A stretch of DNA of 36,218 bases from Clostridia bacterium. GTDB taxonomy: Bacteria > Bacillota > Clostridia > Acetivibrionales > JAFADI01. The position numbers were made by a program, and so were the translations under genes. The stretch lies in contig JAOACY010000030.1 in NCBI GenBank assembly GCA_026417615.1, positions 1-36,218 on the forward strand, in the 5' to 3' direction. This document shows, piece after piece, positions 8,347 through 18,780 of this stretch. The notes under the pieces are model-generated. The model was not told where the DNA came from, did no database searches, and saw only the letters and a list, made by a program, of their open reading frames with translations. The stretch's first letter is position 1, and each line of letters opens with the position of its first letter.

Positions 8347-11058
8347 CTATCTTTTTTTAAGTCTGAAAAAGCTTGCCAAAACAGGTCCGACAGCAGAAAA
8401 GCCCAAAACAAGCATCCAGTCGTCCATAGTTAGCGAAACCGTTTTAAATATTGTCTGGAATGCAGGTACATATAAAACTCCCAGGATCATCACAAGTGAG
8501 CAAAATACCGCCAGCACCAGAAAAGTATTGTTTAGCAGCGGTATTTCAAATATATTCTTCCGTTCGGACTTGCACTCAAAAACATGTATGAGCTGTGTCA
8601 TAACCAGCGTAACAAAAGCCCCTGTTCTTGCTGCATCAACATTTCCGGACAGATGGATAATGGCAGCGAATACAGCCAGGGTAGAAAGTCCTATGATAGT
8701 CCCTCTAAAGAGTATCAGCCCCAGAAGTCCCTGCGAAAAAATGTCCTCTTTTGCTCCTCTTGGGGGTCTCATCATTACATCCTTCTCAGGAGGGTCAAAG
8801 CCAAGAGCTATCGCAGGCAGTCCGTCGGTAACCAGGTTCACCCAAAGTATCTGTATCGGGAGGAGGGGTATGGGCAGGCCGACAAGCATGCCGAGGAACA
8901 TTGTGAGAACCTCCCCCAGGTTGCAGGAGAGCATGTATCTGATAAACTTTCTTATATTGTTATAAATAATTCTTCCTTCCTCAACTGCAGCAACAATTGT
9001 TGCAAAATTATCGTCCATCAGTATCATCGAAGAGGCTTCCTTGGTTACATCCGTGCCTGTAATTCCCATGGACACTCCAATGTCCGCCTCCTTTACAGCC
9101 GGCGCATCATTGACTCCATCCCCTGTCATTGCGACAATATGTCCATTTTTCTTCAATGCTTTGACTATCATAAGCTTATGCTTCGGCGAAACCCTGGCAT
9201 ATACGGACACATCCTTTGCCACATTCTGAAGCTTCCTTTCATCCATATGCTCAAGCTCTGCTCCTGTAAGCACCTTGTCGCCTGATTGATAAATATTCAA
9301 TTCCTTAGCGATTGCACATGCGGTAGACTTGTGATCTCCGGTTATCATAACAGGCTTGATGCCTGCCATCCTGCATTTTTGAACTGCCTCCACCGCTTCT
9401 TTTCTCGGAGGGTCAATCATGCCTATAAGCCCGATAAAAATCAAATCCCGCTCAACATCTCCATTCTGGTACTCCCTGGAGCTCAGCCTCTTGTGAGCCG
9501 CTCCTATTACTCTTAATGCTTCACACGCCATATTGTCATTTATCTTCATTATTTCGGTTCTCAATGCAGGACTCAATGCTGCAATCCCTCTGGAAGTCAA
9601 TACCTTGCTGCACTTGTCAATTATCACATCAGGTGCACCTTTTGTGAACACATGCGCCTCCCCTTTATGGTTGTCGCATATTACCGTCATGCATTTCCTT
9701 TCGGAATCAAAGGGAATCTCATGAACCCGGAAATATGATTTTGAAAGCTTATCTTCAGTAAGCCCGGCCTTTGCGGCTGCTACAACAAGCGCCCCCTCAG
9801 TAGGGTCGCCTTCGATCCTCCATGACTTACTTTTTGCAACCAATGACTTTACCTTTCCAAAAACCCCCAGGCTTTCGTCCGTATCCTTCACCAGCTTGGA
9901 ATTATTGCACAAGCCGCATATTTCAAGAGTGAGCTTTAGAGACGTGTTCTTCTGAATGCTTTCAGACCTGTTATTTAATATAAATTCTCCCTCGGGATTA
10001 TATCCGTTCCCTTTGACATCAAAAACAGCGCCTGCAGTATATATTTTTCTAACCGTCATGCGGTTTTCCGTAAGAGTACCGGTTTTATCCGAACATATAA
10101 CGCTTGCGCAACCAAGAGTTTCGACTGCCGGAAGCTTTCTTATCAGCGCATTCTTCTTAAGCATCCTCTGCACCCCCAGGGCAAGGGCAATGGTTACTAT
10201 TGCCGGAAGCCCTTCCGGCACCGCGGCAACCGCAAGGCTTATTCCTGCCAGCAGCATTGTGAAAACCTTCTCCCCTCTTAGCACGCCTGTAACGGAAACA
10301 ACCAGGCATATTGCAAGACATCCATAAACAATGTACCTGCCAAGGCTTTCAAGACGCTTCTGAAGGGGAGTCTCCTCCTCCTCAATGTTTTGGATCATTT
10401 CGGCAATTTTCCCCATCTCTGTATTCATTCCTGTCGCATAGGTGACAGCCTTGCCTCTGCCGCTGGTTATGACGGTACCCATATATACGGAGCTGCCTTT
10501 TCGCCCTTTTTGCAGCATTTTCTTCCCATTGGAGAGGGCTTCCTTCTCCACAGGCACGGACTCTCCCGTAAGGAGAGATTCGTCCACATGAAGGCTGTTT
10601 GCTTCAACAAGTTCGGCATCTGCAGGAATCCGATCCCCCGTCTCAAGAACAATAAGATCTCCGGGCACAACTTCCTCAGCAGGTATGTTTAGAATCTTCT
10701 CGTCTCTTATAACTCTGGCTGTTGGTGCCGCCAAGCCTTTTAAAGCCTCCATGGTCCTTTCGGTCCTGTACTCCTGAATAAAACCCAGGAAAGCATTGAT
10801 TGCCACGATAGCAATTATTGTAACGGCCTCCGTTATTTCTCCCATAAACATAGATATGGCTGTTGAAGCAAGAAGAATAATTACCATAAGATCGTTGAAC
10901 TGATCCGCGAGAATTTTTATAGCTGAAATTTTTTTCTTTTCTGTTATAATATTCAGGCCGTGCTTTTCAAGCCTTTTCCTTGCCTCCTTTTCGCTCAGGC
11001 CCTTATTATGCTTGTTTAAACGCTCGTAATCCTTAAGCATTGATTCTAAAATTCCCAA
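8347..11058 (-). CDS. Cation-translocating P-type ATPase, calcium-type
   Basis: The protein is about 903 aa and is a complete type II P-ATPase. Numbered from the first TTG at 11064, TGES (actuator domain) is at residues 166-169, PEGLP in the fourth membrane helix at 283-287, the phosphorylation motif DKTGTLT begins at Asp326, and [10 protein letters not shown] is near 640. The PEGLP motif and the C-terminal [18 protein letters not shown] favour a Ca2+ pump of the SERCA/PMCA-like bacterial group, exporting Ca2+ across the plasma membrane. The N-terminal cation-ATPase domain is present. The start is uncertain: no ATG has a good site. A TTG at 11058 sits at a normal distance from AAGGGGTGA, another TTG at 11064 is too close, and an ATG at 11040 has only a weak site. 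Confidence 0.92.
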   Translation of the reverse strand: MGILESMLKDYERLNKHNKGLSEKEARKRLEKHGLNIITEKKKISAIKILADQFNDLMVIILLASTAISMFMGEITEAVTIIAIVAINAFLGFIQEYRTERTMEALKGLAAPTARVIRDEKILNIPAEEVVPGDLIVLETGDRIPADAELVEANSLHVDESLLTGESVPVEKEALSNGKKMLQKGRKGSSVYMGTVITSGRGKAVTYATGMNTEMGKIAEMIQNIEEEETPLQKRLESLGRYIVYGCLAICLVVSVTGVLRGEKVFTMLLAGISLAVAAVPEGLPAIVTIALALGVQRMLKKNALIRKLPAVETLGCASVICSDKTGTLTENRMTVRKIYTAGAVFDVKGNGYNPEGEFILNNRSESIQKNTSLKLTLEICGLCNNSKLVKDTDESLGVFGKVKSLVAKSKSWRIEGDPTEGALVVAAAKAGLTEDKLSKSYFRVHEIPFDSERKCMTVICDNHKGEAHVFTKGAPDVIIDKCSKVLTSRGIAALSPALRTEIMKINDNMACEALRVIGAAHKRLSSREYQNGDVERDLIFIGLIGMIDPPRKEAVEAVQKCRMAGIKPVMITGDHKSTACAIAKELNIYQSGDKVLTGAELEHMDERKLQNVAKDVSVYARVSPKHKLMIVKALKKNGHIVAMTGDGVNDAPAVKEADIGVSMGITGTDVTKEASSMILMDDNFATIVAAVEEGRIIYNNIRKFIRYMLSCNLGEVLTMFLGMLVGLPIPLLPIQILWVNLVTDGLPAIALGFDPPEKDVMMRPPRGAKEDIFSQGLLGLILFRGTIIGLSTLAVFAAIIHLSGNVDAARTGAFVTLVMTQLIHVFECKSERKNIFEIPLLNNTFLVLAVFCSLVMILGVLYVPAFQTIFKTVSLTMDDWMLVLGFSAVGPVLASFFRLKKR

Positions 11059-11159
11059 AGACAATCACCCCTTCATCTCATATTCTTATTCATGAGCATG
11101 CAGGGTTAGTACAATGAATGGCTTAGGAATAGCTTTTAAAGTAATGGTGTTTAACAGAT

Positions 11160-11513
11160 TTATTGTTCAGATTTTTCCTGATTCAATTTTTCCTTCAATA
11201 ATGCTATTTCCTGGTTAAGCCTGGTTATTTTCTGTGCCTGCTTTGAGAAAATCACAGTAATATTCAGGCTGTAAATTATAAGGAAAACCATTCCGAAAAG
11301 GAACAGCACGGAAGGAGCATACTTTACATCCAAAAGAACGGCTATCTTTTCTATAAAAAGAGGTGTGCTTGAAAGTATCAGCAGGGTTAGCCCGAAAAAA
11401 AGCCACAGCAGGGAATATCTTTCCTGGAGTCTGTTTTTTCTCACGAGCTCCACTATAACTGCAAGAAAAATTAAACTGAAGGCTATGGCGATGCTGTATA
11501 CACTGATTATCAT
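11160..11513 (-). CDS. DUF2304 domain-containing membrane protein
   Basis: This 117-aa protein has three transmembrane helices (about residues 3-23, 33-53 and 66-90) and ends in a charged, probably coiled-coil tail of about 25 residues. The R-x-x-L-x-E-x-Y-S-L-L-W-L-F-F-G pattern after the first helix is characteristic of DUF2304. Such proteins commonly lie next to GT2 glycosyltransferases of the dolichyl-phosphate mannose synthase type and are thought to help anchor or partner them at the membrane. That is the arrangement here: its ATG overlaps the TGA of the GT2 gene as ATGA. Confidence 0.85.
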   Translation of the reverse strand: MIISVYSIAIAFSLIFLAVIVELVRKNRLQERYSLLWLFFGLTLLILSSTPLFIEKIAVLLDVKYAPSVLFLFGMVFLIIYSLNITVIFSKQAQKITRLNQEIALLKEKLNQEKSEQ

Positions 11514-12217
11514 GATATTTCCCCCGAGCGAAGCGAATTTATGAGAAGTGCAATACTTACTTTTACCATGTAATAAATTGATTTTAAAGGAGTTATAGAG
11601 GATTTGCCGCCCTGCCTTTCATGCATTTCCACGGGCTCCTCGCATACCTTGAAGCCTTTTTTGTGAAGGCGGACAAGAACATCCACCTCCGGGTAATCTA
11701 CAGGATAGCTTTCGGAAAAATATTCAATTACTCTGCGATTCACAGCTCTGAAGCCTGACGTGGTATCCTTGACTCTTAAGCCGGTGAGAACAAAAACCAG
11801 CCATGAAAAGAATACCATTCCGACTCGCCTTGCCGCTGAAGATTTATATGAAGTTTCCTCAACATATCTGGATCCAATCACCATATCGCAGCCGGTTTCG
11901 TTAAGCTTTTCAATAATCCTTGAAACATACAAAGGATTATGCTGGCCGTCCGCATCAACCTGAACAGCTACATCATAATTGTTATCCCTTGCAAACATGT
12001 ACCCAGTCTGCATCGCCCCTCCTATACCAAGATTGAAGGGAAGGCTTATGACCCTTGCTCCGTGATTTGCAGCAACCTTGCCGGTACAATCCTTAGACCC
12101 GTCATTAATTACCACAACATCTATACCGTTCTGCTCTTTTATGGCTGATATCACAGCCCCTATGCTTTTTTCCTCATTATATGCTGGAATTATCACAAGA
12201 ACCTTTTGTTTTTCCAA
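11510..12217 (-). CDS. Glycosyltransferase family 2 (polyprenyl-phosphate sugar synthase type)
   Basis: The 235-aa enzyme has a GT-A fold: VLVIIPAYNEEKSIGAV at the N-terminus, VVINDGSKDCTG, and VQVDADGQHNP as the metal-binding D-x-D site, followed by IGSRY and the acceptor-side RRVIEYFSE. It lacks membrane helices. It resembles DPM1/DolP-mannosyltransferase-like enzymes that load a sugar onto undecaprenyl phosphate for later use outside the membrane; the sugar is unknown. The open frame reaches 12268, but a TTG at 12217 has GGAGGG six bases upstream and starts right at the domain, so it is preferred. It is coupled to DUF2304 by an ATGA overlap. The divergent GT39-like gene could use its lipid-linked product. 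Confidence 0.88.
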   Translation of the reverse strand: MEKQKVLVIIPAYNEEKSIGAVISAIKEQNGIDVVVINDGSKDCTGKVAANHGARVISLPFNLGIGGAMQTGYMFARDNNYDVAVQVDADGQHNPLYVSRIIEKLNETGCDMVIGSRYVEETSYKSSAARRVGMVFFSWLVFVLTGLRVKDTTSGFRAVNRRVIEYFSESYPVDYPEVDVLVRLHKKGFKVCEEPVEMHERQGGKSSITPLKSIYYMVKVSIALLINSLRSGEIS

Positions 12218-12295
12218 GCTTAACCCTCCAATTTCCAAACAACCCAAACATATAAAGTAATATACCACATCAAGCCTTTCTTGTATAGATTTTCG

Positions 12296-12324
12296 TTGAA
12301 ATATGGATTTATTTGGGTTATTAT
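12296..12324 (+). promoter_or_regulatory. Sigma-A promoter for the GT39-like gene
   Basis: TTGAAA (12296-12301) and TATTAT (12319-12324) are 17 bp apart on the plus strand, placing the transcription start about 30 bases before the ATG at 12361. It lies in the 143-bp divergent gap between the GT2 and GT39-like genes. I found no equally good promoter facing the GT2 gene. Confidence 0.62.
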
Positions 12325-12360
12325 TGTTATTATATAAAAAATTTCCGGAGGAAAAGCTTT

Positions 12361-13566
12361 ATGAGAGCAATTATAAACAAGCTTTCGTTTAAGAGACTTG
12401 TTATTTTGGAAGTACTGGCAGTTCTCCTGCTTTTTGCAGTTGCATTATATGTAAGGCTCAAGTTCGTTTTCGGAATAAACCATCCGCCTTTGTTAACAGA
12501 TGCATTCAATTATGATGCAATGACGAGGCAGTTTCTTGAAAAGGGTTTTCTAGGCTATATGTCGCAAAAACCAAACGCTTATATTACACCTGGGTATCCG
12601 CTGTTTTTGGCTGCCATATATTCTATTTTCGGCTATATGCCTTCAAGTCCGCTTCTTCAGGTCAGAATTGTTCAGTCAGTGCTTGGGTCTTTGACCTGCA
12701 TTATTGTTTATCTTACAGGCAGACGCTTGAAGAGCAAGGCCACAGGCCTTATTGCAGGAAGCTCTTATGCTTTGTACCCAACCTTTGCCTGGTCCTGTAC
12801 GCTAATCCTTACTGAAGTGCTTTTCAACTTTCTGTTTCTCATTTATGTATACCTTCAAGTAAGAATACTGGAGAACAAGTCAAGGGTTGAATCATTTTTC
12901 TGCGGACTTGTTTTTGCTGCGGCGGTACTGGTAAGGCCTGTGATATTTCCCTTGCTTGCGGTGCCCTTTGCCTACCAGTACTTTATTGCCTCAAAAAATG
13001 ACAAGAGGATTATCAGGATATTCTTATATGCGCTTGCAGGAGTTGTTTTGCTAATGGCCCCATGGTGGATAAGGAATATTGTTGTGCTGAACAAATTCAT
13101 TCTTCTTGCCACTCAGACAGGCAATCCGCTGATTGCAGGCACTTTCCCATATTTCGCCAACATAGACTTGTCCCGATATAATGTCAGCGACCAGTTTGCC
13201 GAGGGAATAAGGCTTATTATAAAAGGCTTTGCTACACAGCCTCTGCTGTACCTGAAGTGGTTTACCGTCGGTAAATGGAATTTTATTTTCGGATATCCAT
13301 GGTACTATGCTCCTGCAGAATTTACTTTCCTCAAATCTGTTTGGTTTCTTCACTATGTTGTTATTGTTCTGGGCTGGCTTGGAGTATTGTTTTCATTAAT
13401 AAAAAACAGGCTGAGGGTAATTGCCCTGTTTGCACTGATGCTTACCTGCCTTCAACTGCTTTTTGTGCCTGAGGCAAGGTACGCGTACTCAATAATACCT
13501 CTGCTCATGCTGCTTATGGGCAATGTGGTAGATTTCCTGCTAATTGAAAGCAAGCAGGGATGTTAA
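12361..13566 (+). CDS. GT39-type membrane glycosyltransferase
   Basis: This 401-aa integral membrane protein has about ten to twelve hydrophobic segments. After the first helix comes an extracytoplasmic loop with Asp47 and Asp52 (TDAFNYDAMTRQF), the acidic pattern of the PMT/ArnT GT-C fold, followed by the family-like GYPLFLAAIYSIFGY. GT39 enzymes transfer sugars from polyprenyl-phosphate carriers to proteins or lipids on the outer face of the membrane. The ATG at 12361 has a strong GGAGGAAAAG site; an upstream in-frame start at 12313 lies inside the predicted promoter. It is one of few plus-strand genes and is divergent from the GT2/DUF2304 pair, which may supply its donor. Acceptor and sugar are unknown. 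Confidence 0.8.
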   Translation: MRAIINKLSFKRLVILEVLAVLLLFAVALYVRLKFVFGINHPPLLTDAFNYDAMTRQFLEKGFLGYMSQKPNAYITPGYPLFLAAIYSIFGYMPSSPLLQVRIVQSVLGSLTCIIVYLTGRRLKSKATGLIAGSSYALYPTFAWSCTLILTEVLFNFLFLIYVYLQVRILENKSRVESFFCGLVFAAAVLVRPVIFPLLAVPFAYQYFIASKNDKRIIRIFLYALAGVVLLMAPWWIRNIVVLNKFILLATQTGNPLIAGTFPYFANIDLSRYNVSDQFAEGIRLIIKGFATQPLLYLKWFTVGKWNFIFGYPWYYAPAEFTFLKSVWFLHYVVIVLGWLGVLFSLIKNRLRVIALFALMLTCLQLLFVPEARYAYSIIPLLMLLMGNVVDFLLIESKQGC

Positions 13567-13582
13567 CCCTGCTTGACTTTTT
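13551..13582 (+). terminator. Intrinsic terminator overlapping the GT39-like stop codon
   Basis: CAAGCAGGG (13551-13559) and CCCTGCTTG (13567-13575) form a 9-bp stem with a 7-nt loop that contains the TAA, followed by ACTTTTT. It separates this gene from the convergent spoIIR, whose stop is only four bases further on. Confidence 0.75.
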
Positions 13583-13585
13583 CCT

Positions 13586-14302
13586 TTATTTGAACAAGCT
13601 GCTTATCATTCCCGAAAACTTTATCTTGGATTCCTGGAAAAACTCAACAACCTTGAATTTTACCTTGATTGGTATTTCGCCGTCATTATCAGCGGAAACT
13701 ATAAGTTTATATTCTTCCTCAGACAACACCTTTTTCAAGTCCTTCTTTACAGAATCGGGAACTGTGCCATGTGTTGCATCAATAAAGCATAACGGGGGGA
13801 ACAATACGCACCACCAGTTGGCACCTGCTCCGGCACCTATTACGATTCTCAGCGCCTGGTAGCTTCCCGCGGGAAGGGCTATATCCCCGTAAAGCTTGGT
13901 AGGAAACTGATATACTCCCAAAGAAGCCTTTACTTGATAATCTCTGCTGTTTTTTTGAATTTCTTCTCTGGCTATCGCTTCAATCTTACCGAGATTTCTG
14001 CTTATTATGAACTTCGTTTGTTCAATATCCCGGGAGTCCTTAAGCTGCGCTTTCATATACTCCACTACAGCATCCCTGACCTTCAGCTTAAGAGCCTGAT
14101 CCTCGGGAGAATCACTGTTGGCTACCACATGCAGCCTGATTAGATTGTCCGCAAGCCTGGTGTTGATGTTTTGCGAATAAGTGACTGAATACAAGGCGGT
14201 AGTAACCATAGCTGCAGCGACCAGCAATACAGCCGTTTTAACAGCAGCTTCGTTTCTCGGTGAAAATTTGAAAGCCTTTATAAAATTTATAACCCGTGTC
14301 AT
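13586..14302 (-). CDS. spoIIR: Stage II sporulation protein R
   Basis: The 238-aa protein has an N-terminal hydrophobic segment (about residues 22-42) and then the SpoIIR domain: NINTRLADNLIRLHVVANSD, followed by SPEDQALKLKVRDAV, and GANWWCVLFPPLCF near residues 165-180. SpoIIR is made in the forespore under sigma-F, crosses into the intermembrane space, and activates the SpoIIGA protease, which processes pro-sigma-E in the mother cell. Its presence strongly suggests an endospore former. The C-terminal tail past the domain (VSADNDGEIPIKVKFKVVEFFQES) is somewhat longer than the core. It follows pyrG in the same direction, and the 89-bp gap holds a candidate sigma-F promoter. The ATG at 14302 has AGGG about seven bases upstream. 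Confidence 0.93.
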   Translation of the reverse strand: MTRVINFIKAFKFSPRNEAAVKTAVLLVAAAMVTTALYSVTYSQNINTRLADNLIRLHVVANSDSPEDQALKLKVRDAVVEYMKAQLKDSRDIEQTKFIISRNLGKIEAIAREEIQKNSRDYQVKASLGVYQFPTKLYGDIALPAGSYQALRIVIGAGAGANWWCVLFPPLCFIDATHGTVPDSVKKDLKKVLSEEEYKLIVSADNDGEIPIKVKFKVVEFFQESKIKFSGMISSLFK

Positions 14303-14348
14303 ATAAATCCCTCACATTTAAAATAATGTTTTTAAATCCATTATCTTT

Positions 14349-14378
14349 AAGTATTGTCAATTTACAAGGAATTTATAC
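14349..14378 (-). promoter_or_regulatory. Candidate sigma-F promoter upstream of spoIIR
   Basis: On the minus strand GTATA (14374-14378) is followed after 15 bp by GACAATACTT (14349-14358). This fits the Bacillus sigma-F pattern as I recall it (GywTA, 15 bp, GgnrAnAnTw) apart from one weakly conserved G. Sigma-F control is expected for spoIIR. A TTGACA overlaps the same stretch, but its -10 partner is poor, so sigma-A use cannot be excluded. Confidence 0.45.
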
Positions 14379-14391
14379 CGGGATACTGATG

Positions 14392-16065
<1,674 letters not shown>

Positions 16066-16110
16066 TATGTAAAAAATAAGTTAACTTTAAAGAGCAATAA
16101 TACTTAATAT

Positions 16111-16139
16111 ATTTTATATTCAGGGTTTTTTAGTGTCAA
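16111..16139 (-). promoter_or_regulatory. Sigma-A promoter of pyrG
   Basis: A consensus TTGACA (16134-16139) and TAAAAT (16111-16116) are spaced 17 bp apart on the minus strand. The leader to the pyrG ATG would be about 100 nt. The predicted initial transcript does not begin with GGGC, so the reiterative-transcription control known from Bacillus pyrG is not supported. Confidence 0.75.
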
Positions 16140-16168
16140 TAGTTAAAATTCCATTAAGTCGAATTTCG

Positions 16169-17092
16169 TCAGTTTAACAATTTAATCCCCTTAAGGCCGT
16201 AATCAGTCTGGCTTACACTGACATCTCCGCTGCAAATGGTTTTGATAAACCTTCCGGTTATTTGTGTGTGACCTCCGCTGGATTCCACATTCTCAAGGAA
16301 GAAGGATGCAAAGCCCTCTATCCTTACTGAGCTTCTCCCGTTCACATCCAGTGAATCTACTATTACAACCGTTATTATTCTTGAACAATCAGGAATAAAG
16401 CTGCTAAAGGTGCATTTTGGAAAATGCCGGCAGTTATTGATTAAGGTTTGCACGCCTGATTCAGTCGGTCCCTTCATATTGCCAGGCTCGGTATTAACAT
16501 AATCCCCTACCTTGAGAGAACCGCTGTACCCATATATGATATTGTCCTTAAATTTGCTGGCGCCACTTCCACCCAAGGCAAGCGCCCCATAGTTCCCGCT
16601 TTTGCCTCCGCCGGCGCCTTCTTTCAGTATGTATTGCTGTCCGAAATTCAAAGTCTGCTGCTCAATAGCAAAGGGTCTTACTCCCGAGCCGACTGCAGAA
16701 ACGGGAAAAGCACCCGCTGAAGCATTTGCCCTGACAACGGTGCTATTTATGCCCAGAATTCTCGCAAATGCATAGTTGACCTGCCTTCGGTTTCTGACAG
16801 TTATAATATTTCCACCGTCATTTATTGTTATCTCGGCATCAACCGGTTTCATGCCGTTTTTTTCAAGATATGCTCTGGCAACACTTAAAGCAGCGGTTCC
16901 GTTTCCGCTTGCCAGCTCCTGGGCTCCAGCCAGTGCTGCTGCGTCTGCGGCATTTGCAATGGCGGCTTTTTCGTTTATTGCAAACCCGATGTCAACCGCC
17001 AGGGATGCGGCCCCCATTATCACAATCAAAGCAGCGGCATATATGACCATTGAGCTTCCCTTTTTCCCTCTGATAAATGTTTTTATTGTCAT
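16169..17092 (-). CDS. Tad-like (TadE/TadG) pilus-assembly domain protein
   Basis: This 307-aa protein begins with a short basic stretch and then the classic Tad motif GSSMVIYAAALIVIMGAASL, giving one membrane helix (about residues 14-36), followed by AVDIGFAINEKAAIANAADA and AALAGAQEL. This is the 'putative Flp pilus-assembly TadE/G-like' N-terminus. The rest is predicted outside the membrane and contains a Gly-rich region (about 155-175) and a Cys-containing C-terminal domain. No other tad genes (ATPase, prepilin peptidase, TadB/C) are in the window, so it is an orphan here. The ATG at 17092 has GGGAGG eight bases upstream; a GTG three codons earlier overlaps that site. It follows the S41 peptidase gene after a terminator. 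Confidence 0.78.
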   Translation of the reverse strand: MTIKTFIRGKKGSSMVIYAAALIVIMGAASLAVDIGFAINEKAAIANAADAAALAGAQELASGNGTAALSVARAYLEKNGMKPVDAEITINDGGNIITVRNRRQVNYAFARILGINSTVVRANASAGAFPVSAVGSGVRPFAIEQQTLNFGQQYILKEGAGGGKSGNYGALALGGSGASKFKDNIIYGYSGSLKVGDYVNTEPGNMKGPTESGVQTLINNCRHFPKCTFSSFIPDCSRIITVVIVDSLDVNGRSSVRIEGFASFFLENVESSGGHTQITGRFIKTICSGDVSVSQTDYGLKGIKLLN

Positions 17093-17103
17093 GGAACACA
17101 CCT

Positions 17104-17144
17104 CCCGGAATTATAATCCTTCTCACTATAATTCTAACTCCGGG
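17104..17144 (-). promoter_or_regulatory. Leader hairpin touching the Tad-gene ribosome binding site
   Basis: On the minus strand CCCGG (17140-17144) pairs with CCGGG (17104-17108), and AATTATA pairs with TATAATT, separated by a 6-nt bulge. The 3' arm includes the GGG of the GGGAGG ribosome binding site, so the fold would partly cover it. A nine-T run lies just upstream. The regulatory meaning is speculative. Confidence 0.35.
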
Positions 17145-17201
17145 CAAAAAAAAAGTAATGATGCAATCCTCCTATTTAGATATAGTAACATCTGCCCATT
17201 T

Positions 17202-17237
17202 AAAAAGACAGCTGCATCGGGTTTGCGCTGTCTTTTT
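17202..17237 (-). terminator. Intrinsic terminator after the S41 peptidase gene
   Basis: AAAAAGACAGC (17202-17212) pairs perfectly with GCTGTCTTTTT (17227-17237). In the minus direction the stem ends in a TTTTT tract 16 bases after the peptidase stop codon. The A/T flanks make it usable in both directions. It separates the surface gene block from the Tad-like gene. Confidence 0.8.
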
Positions 17238-17252
17238 AATATTGCCGGCCAA

Positions 17253-18737
17253 TTATTTAAGTATCTCAACTGCTTTGGCATATTGCTTGTCGATTTCCAG
17301 GATCAGCTTGTCGAGCATTTCATTCAGCTTGCTCTGGGTCGTAAAATCAAGAACCCCGTATGGATATCCGCCATTGTCCTTCTGGAACTTCTTTATTGCT
17401 TCAAAGGTCTTTGAGTCAAGCTTTGTGTCAGGCTTGTCAACATCATAGCCTGCAAGCTTAAGTATTTTTTCAGCGTTATACACGTCCGGACTGTCACTGT
17501 TCAAAGCCGGCTTTGATGCCTTGGCAAGCTTTTGAATGCTGTTGACGTCTATATCCATTGCAGGCTTGTAGTTTTCAACCTTAATATCCGGTTCTATGCC
17601 TGTTTTATCAATCATTCTTCCCTTTGGAGTAATATACTCTCCGACGGTAATTTTGGTCCAGCCGATAATCTCTGAGTTTTCGGGCATAATGCCATGGAGG
17701 TTTATAAGGTCATATGCATTAAGCACCTTGATTCCAAGCTGTTTCTCATACTTTTCATACGCTTCCGGGGTCAAAAGCGGGATTAAAACCTGGACCCTTG
17801 CTTTCCCAAAGGTTTTTGTTCCTATAAGAGTACCCGCCTTGGTATCTTGAATGGCACCTGCCACAATTTCAGATGCGCTGGCACTCATTTCGTTAACCAG
17901 AACCGCCAGCTTGTATTTTGGGCTTTTCAGCGTTGAGAAGTAGCTTTCATCAGCATATTTTTCGGACTTGAAGTTAAGCTTTGTAATCAGGCCTTCAGGC
18001 ACAAACCTTTTTGCAACCTCAACAGCCTGGCTTACTTCTCCTCCCGGATTGTTTCTCAAGTCAAGCACCAGCTTGTCAACGCCGTTATTATCCATAACAT
18101 TTAATGCTTCATTTATATATTCCCTCGTGTTGGAATTAAAAGAAGCTATTTTAATATATCCGATTCCATTTCTAATCTCAAAATGTATTGGATTTATTTT
18201 GATTTCCGCTCTTGTCACTTTTATCACTGTAATATCTGACCGGCCAGCTTTTATAACTCCAAGGCTTACTTCCGTTCCCGCCGTGCCTCTTATCCAGGTT
18301 ACAACCTGATCTAACGAGGCACTGGCGACTCCTCTGCCATCAACGCTTACAATCCTGTCCCCTGCAATAATGCCCGCCTTCTCGGCAGGTGAGCCGGAAA
18401 ATACATTGCTGATTAAAATTGAATTGTCATCGCTCTTGTTCATCATAACGCCTATTCCTTCATATTTGCCCTCAACTTCCCCCAGGAATTCCTTGGCTTC
18501 CTTGGGACTATAGTATACGGTGTAGGCATCCATGGTATTGAACATTCCTTTTAAAGCCCCTTCAATAAGCTCCTTGTCTGATACTTCATCCTTATATTTC
18601 TCCTTGATCATTTCCATTACACTTTTTAAATACTCCAGATCCTTGTCGGAAGTTCCCGCAGCCAGAGCCGTCTGAGAGAGTATGAGCATTATTGTGAGAC
18701 ATAGCGCTGACACTCTCATTAATAGATTCTTTTTCAT
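17253..18737 (-). CDS. S41 family C-terminal processing peptidase with PDZ and peptidoglycan-binding domains
   Basis: The 494-aa protein has a signal peptide (MKKNLLMRVSALCLTIMLIL, with AxA near residue 26), an N-terminal CtpA-like helix region, a PDZ domain (about 88-180), the S41 catalytic domain (about 185-330), and a C-terminal PG_binding_1-like domain (about 415-480, with DVYNAEKILKLAGY and FEAIKKFQKDNGG). The serine-lysine dyad is visible as Ser285 in NEMSASASEIVAG and Lys312 in KTFGKARVQ; GKA replaces the commoner GKG. Such CtpA-type enzymes act outside the membrane on exported or sporulation proteins. It lies 43 bp after the SLH gene and has an AGGGGAA site before the ATG. It may process the neighbouring envelope proteins, but that is inference. 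Confidence 0.9.
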   Translation of the reverse strand: MKKNLLMRVSALCLTIMLILSQTALAAGTSDKDLEYLKSVMEMIKEKYKDEVSDKELIEGALKGMFNTMDAYTVYYSPKEAKEFLGEVEGKYEGIGVMMNKSDDNSILISNVFSGSPAEKAGIIAGDRIVSVDGRGVASASLDQVVTWIRGTAGTEVSLGVIKAGRSDITVIKVTRAEIKINPIHFEIRNGIGYIKIASFNSNTREYINEALNVMDNNGVDKLVLDLRNNPGGEVSQAVEVAKRFVPEGLITKLNFKSEKYADESYFSTLKSPKYKLAVLVNEMSASASEIVAGAIQDTKAGTLIGTKTFGKARVQVLIPLLTPEAYEKYEKQLGIKVLNAYDLINLHGIMPENSEIIGWTKITVGEYITPKGRMIDKTGIEPDIKVENYKPAMDIDVNSIQKLAKASKPALNSDSPDVYNAEKILKLAGYDVDKPDTKLDSKTFEAIKKFQKDNGGYPYGVLDFTTQSKLNEMLDKLILEIDKQYAKAVEILK

Positions 18738-18780
18738 AAAAAATTCCCCTTTACAGTAAAATTTTATGTATATATATGCG

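Noticed and set aside
16066-16110. Bacillus-type pyrG attenuation with a GGGC initial transcript
   Set aside because: The sequence at the predicted start is AT-rich and has no GGGC; the following stem lacks a T-run.
17104-17115. TATAAT just before the Tad-like gene as its promoter
   Set aside because: Transcription would begin within or after the ribosome binding site, and no -35 box fits; the sequence is better explained as a hairpin arm.
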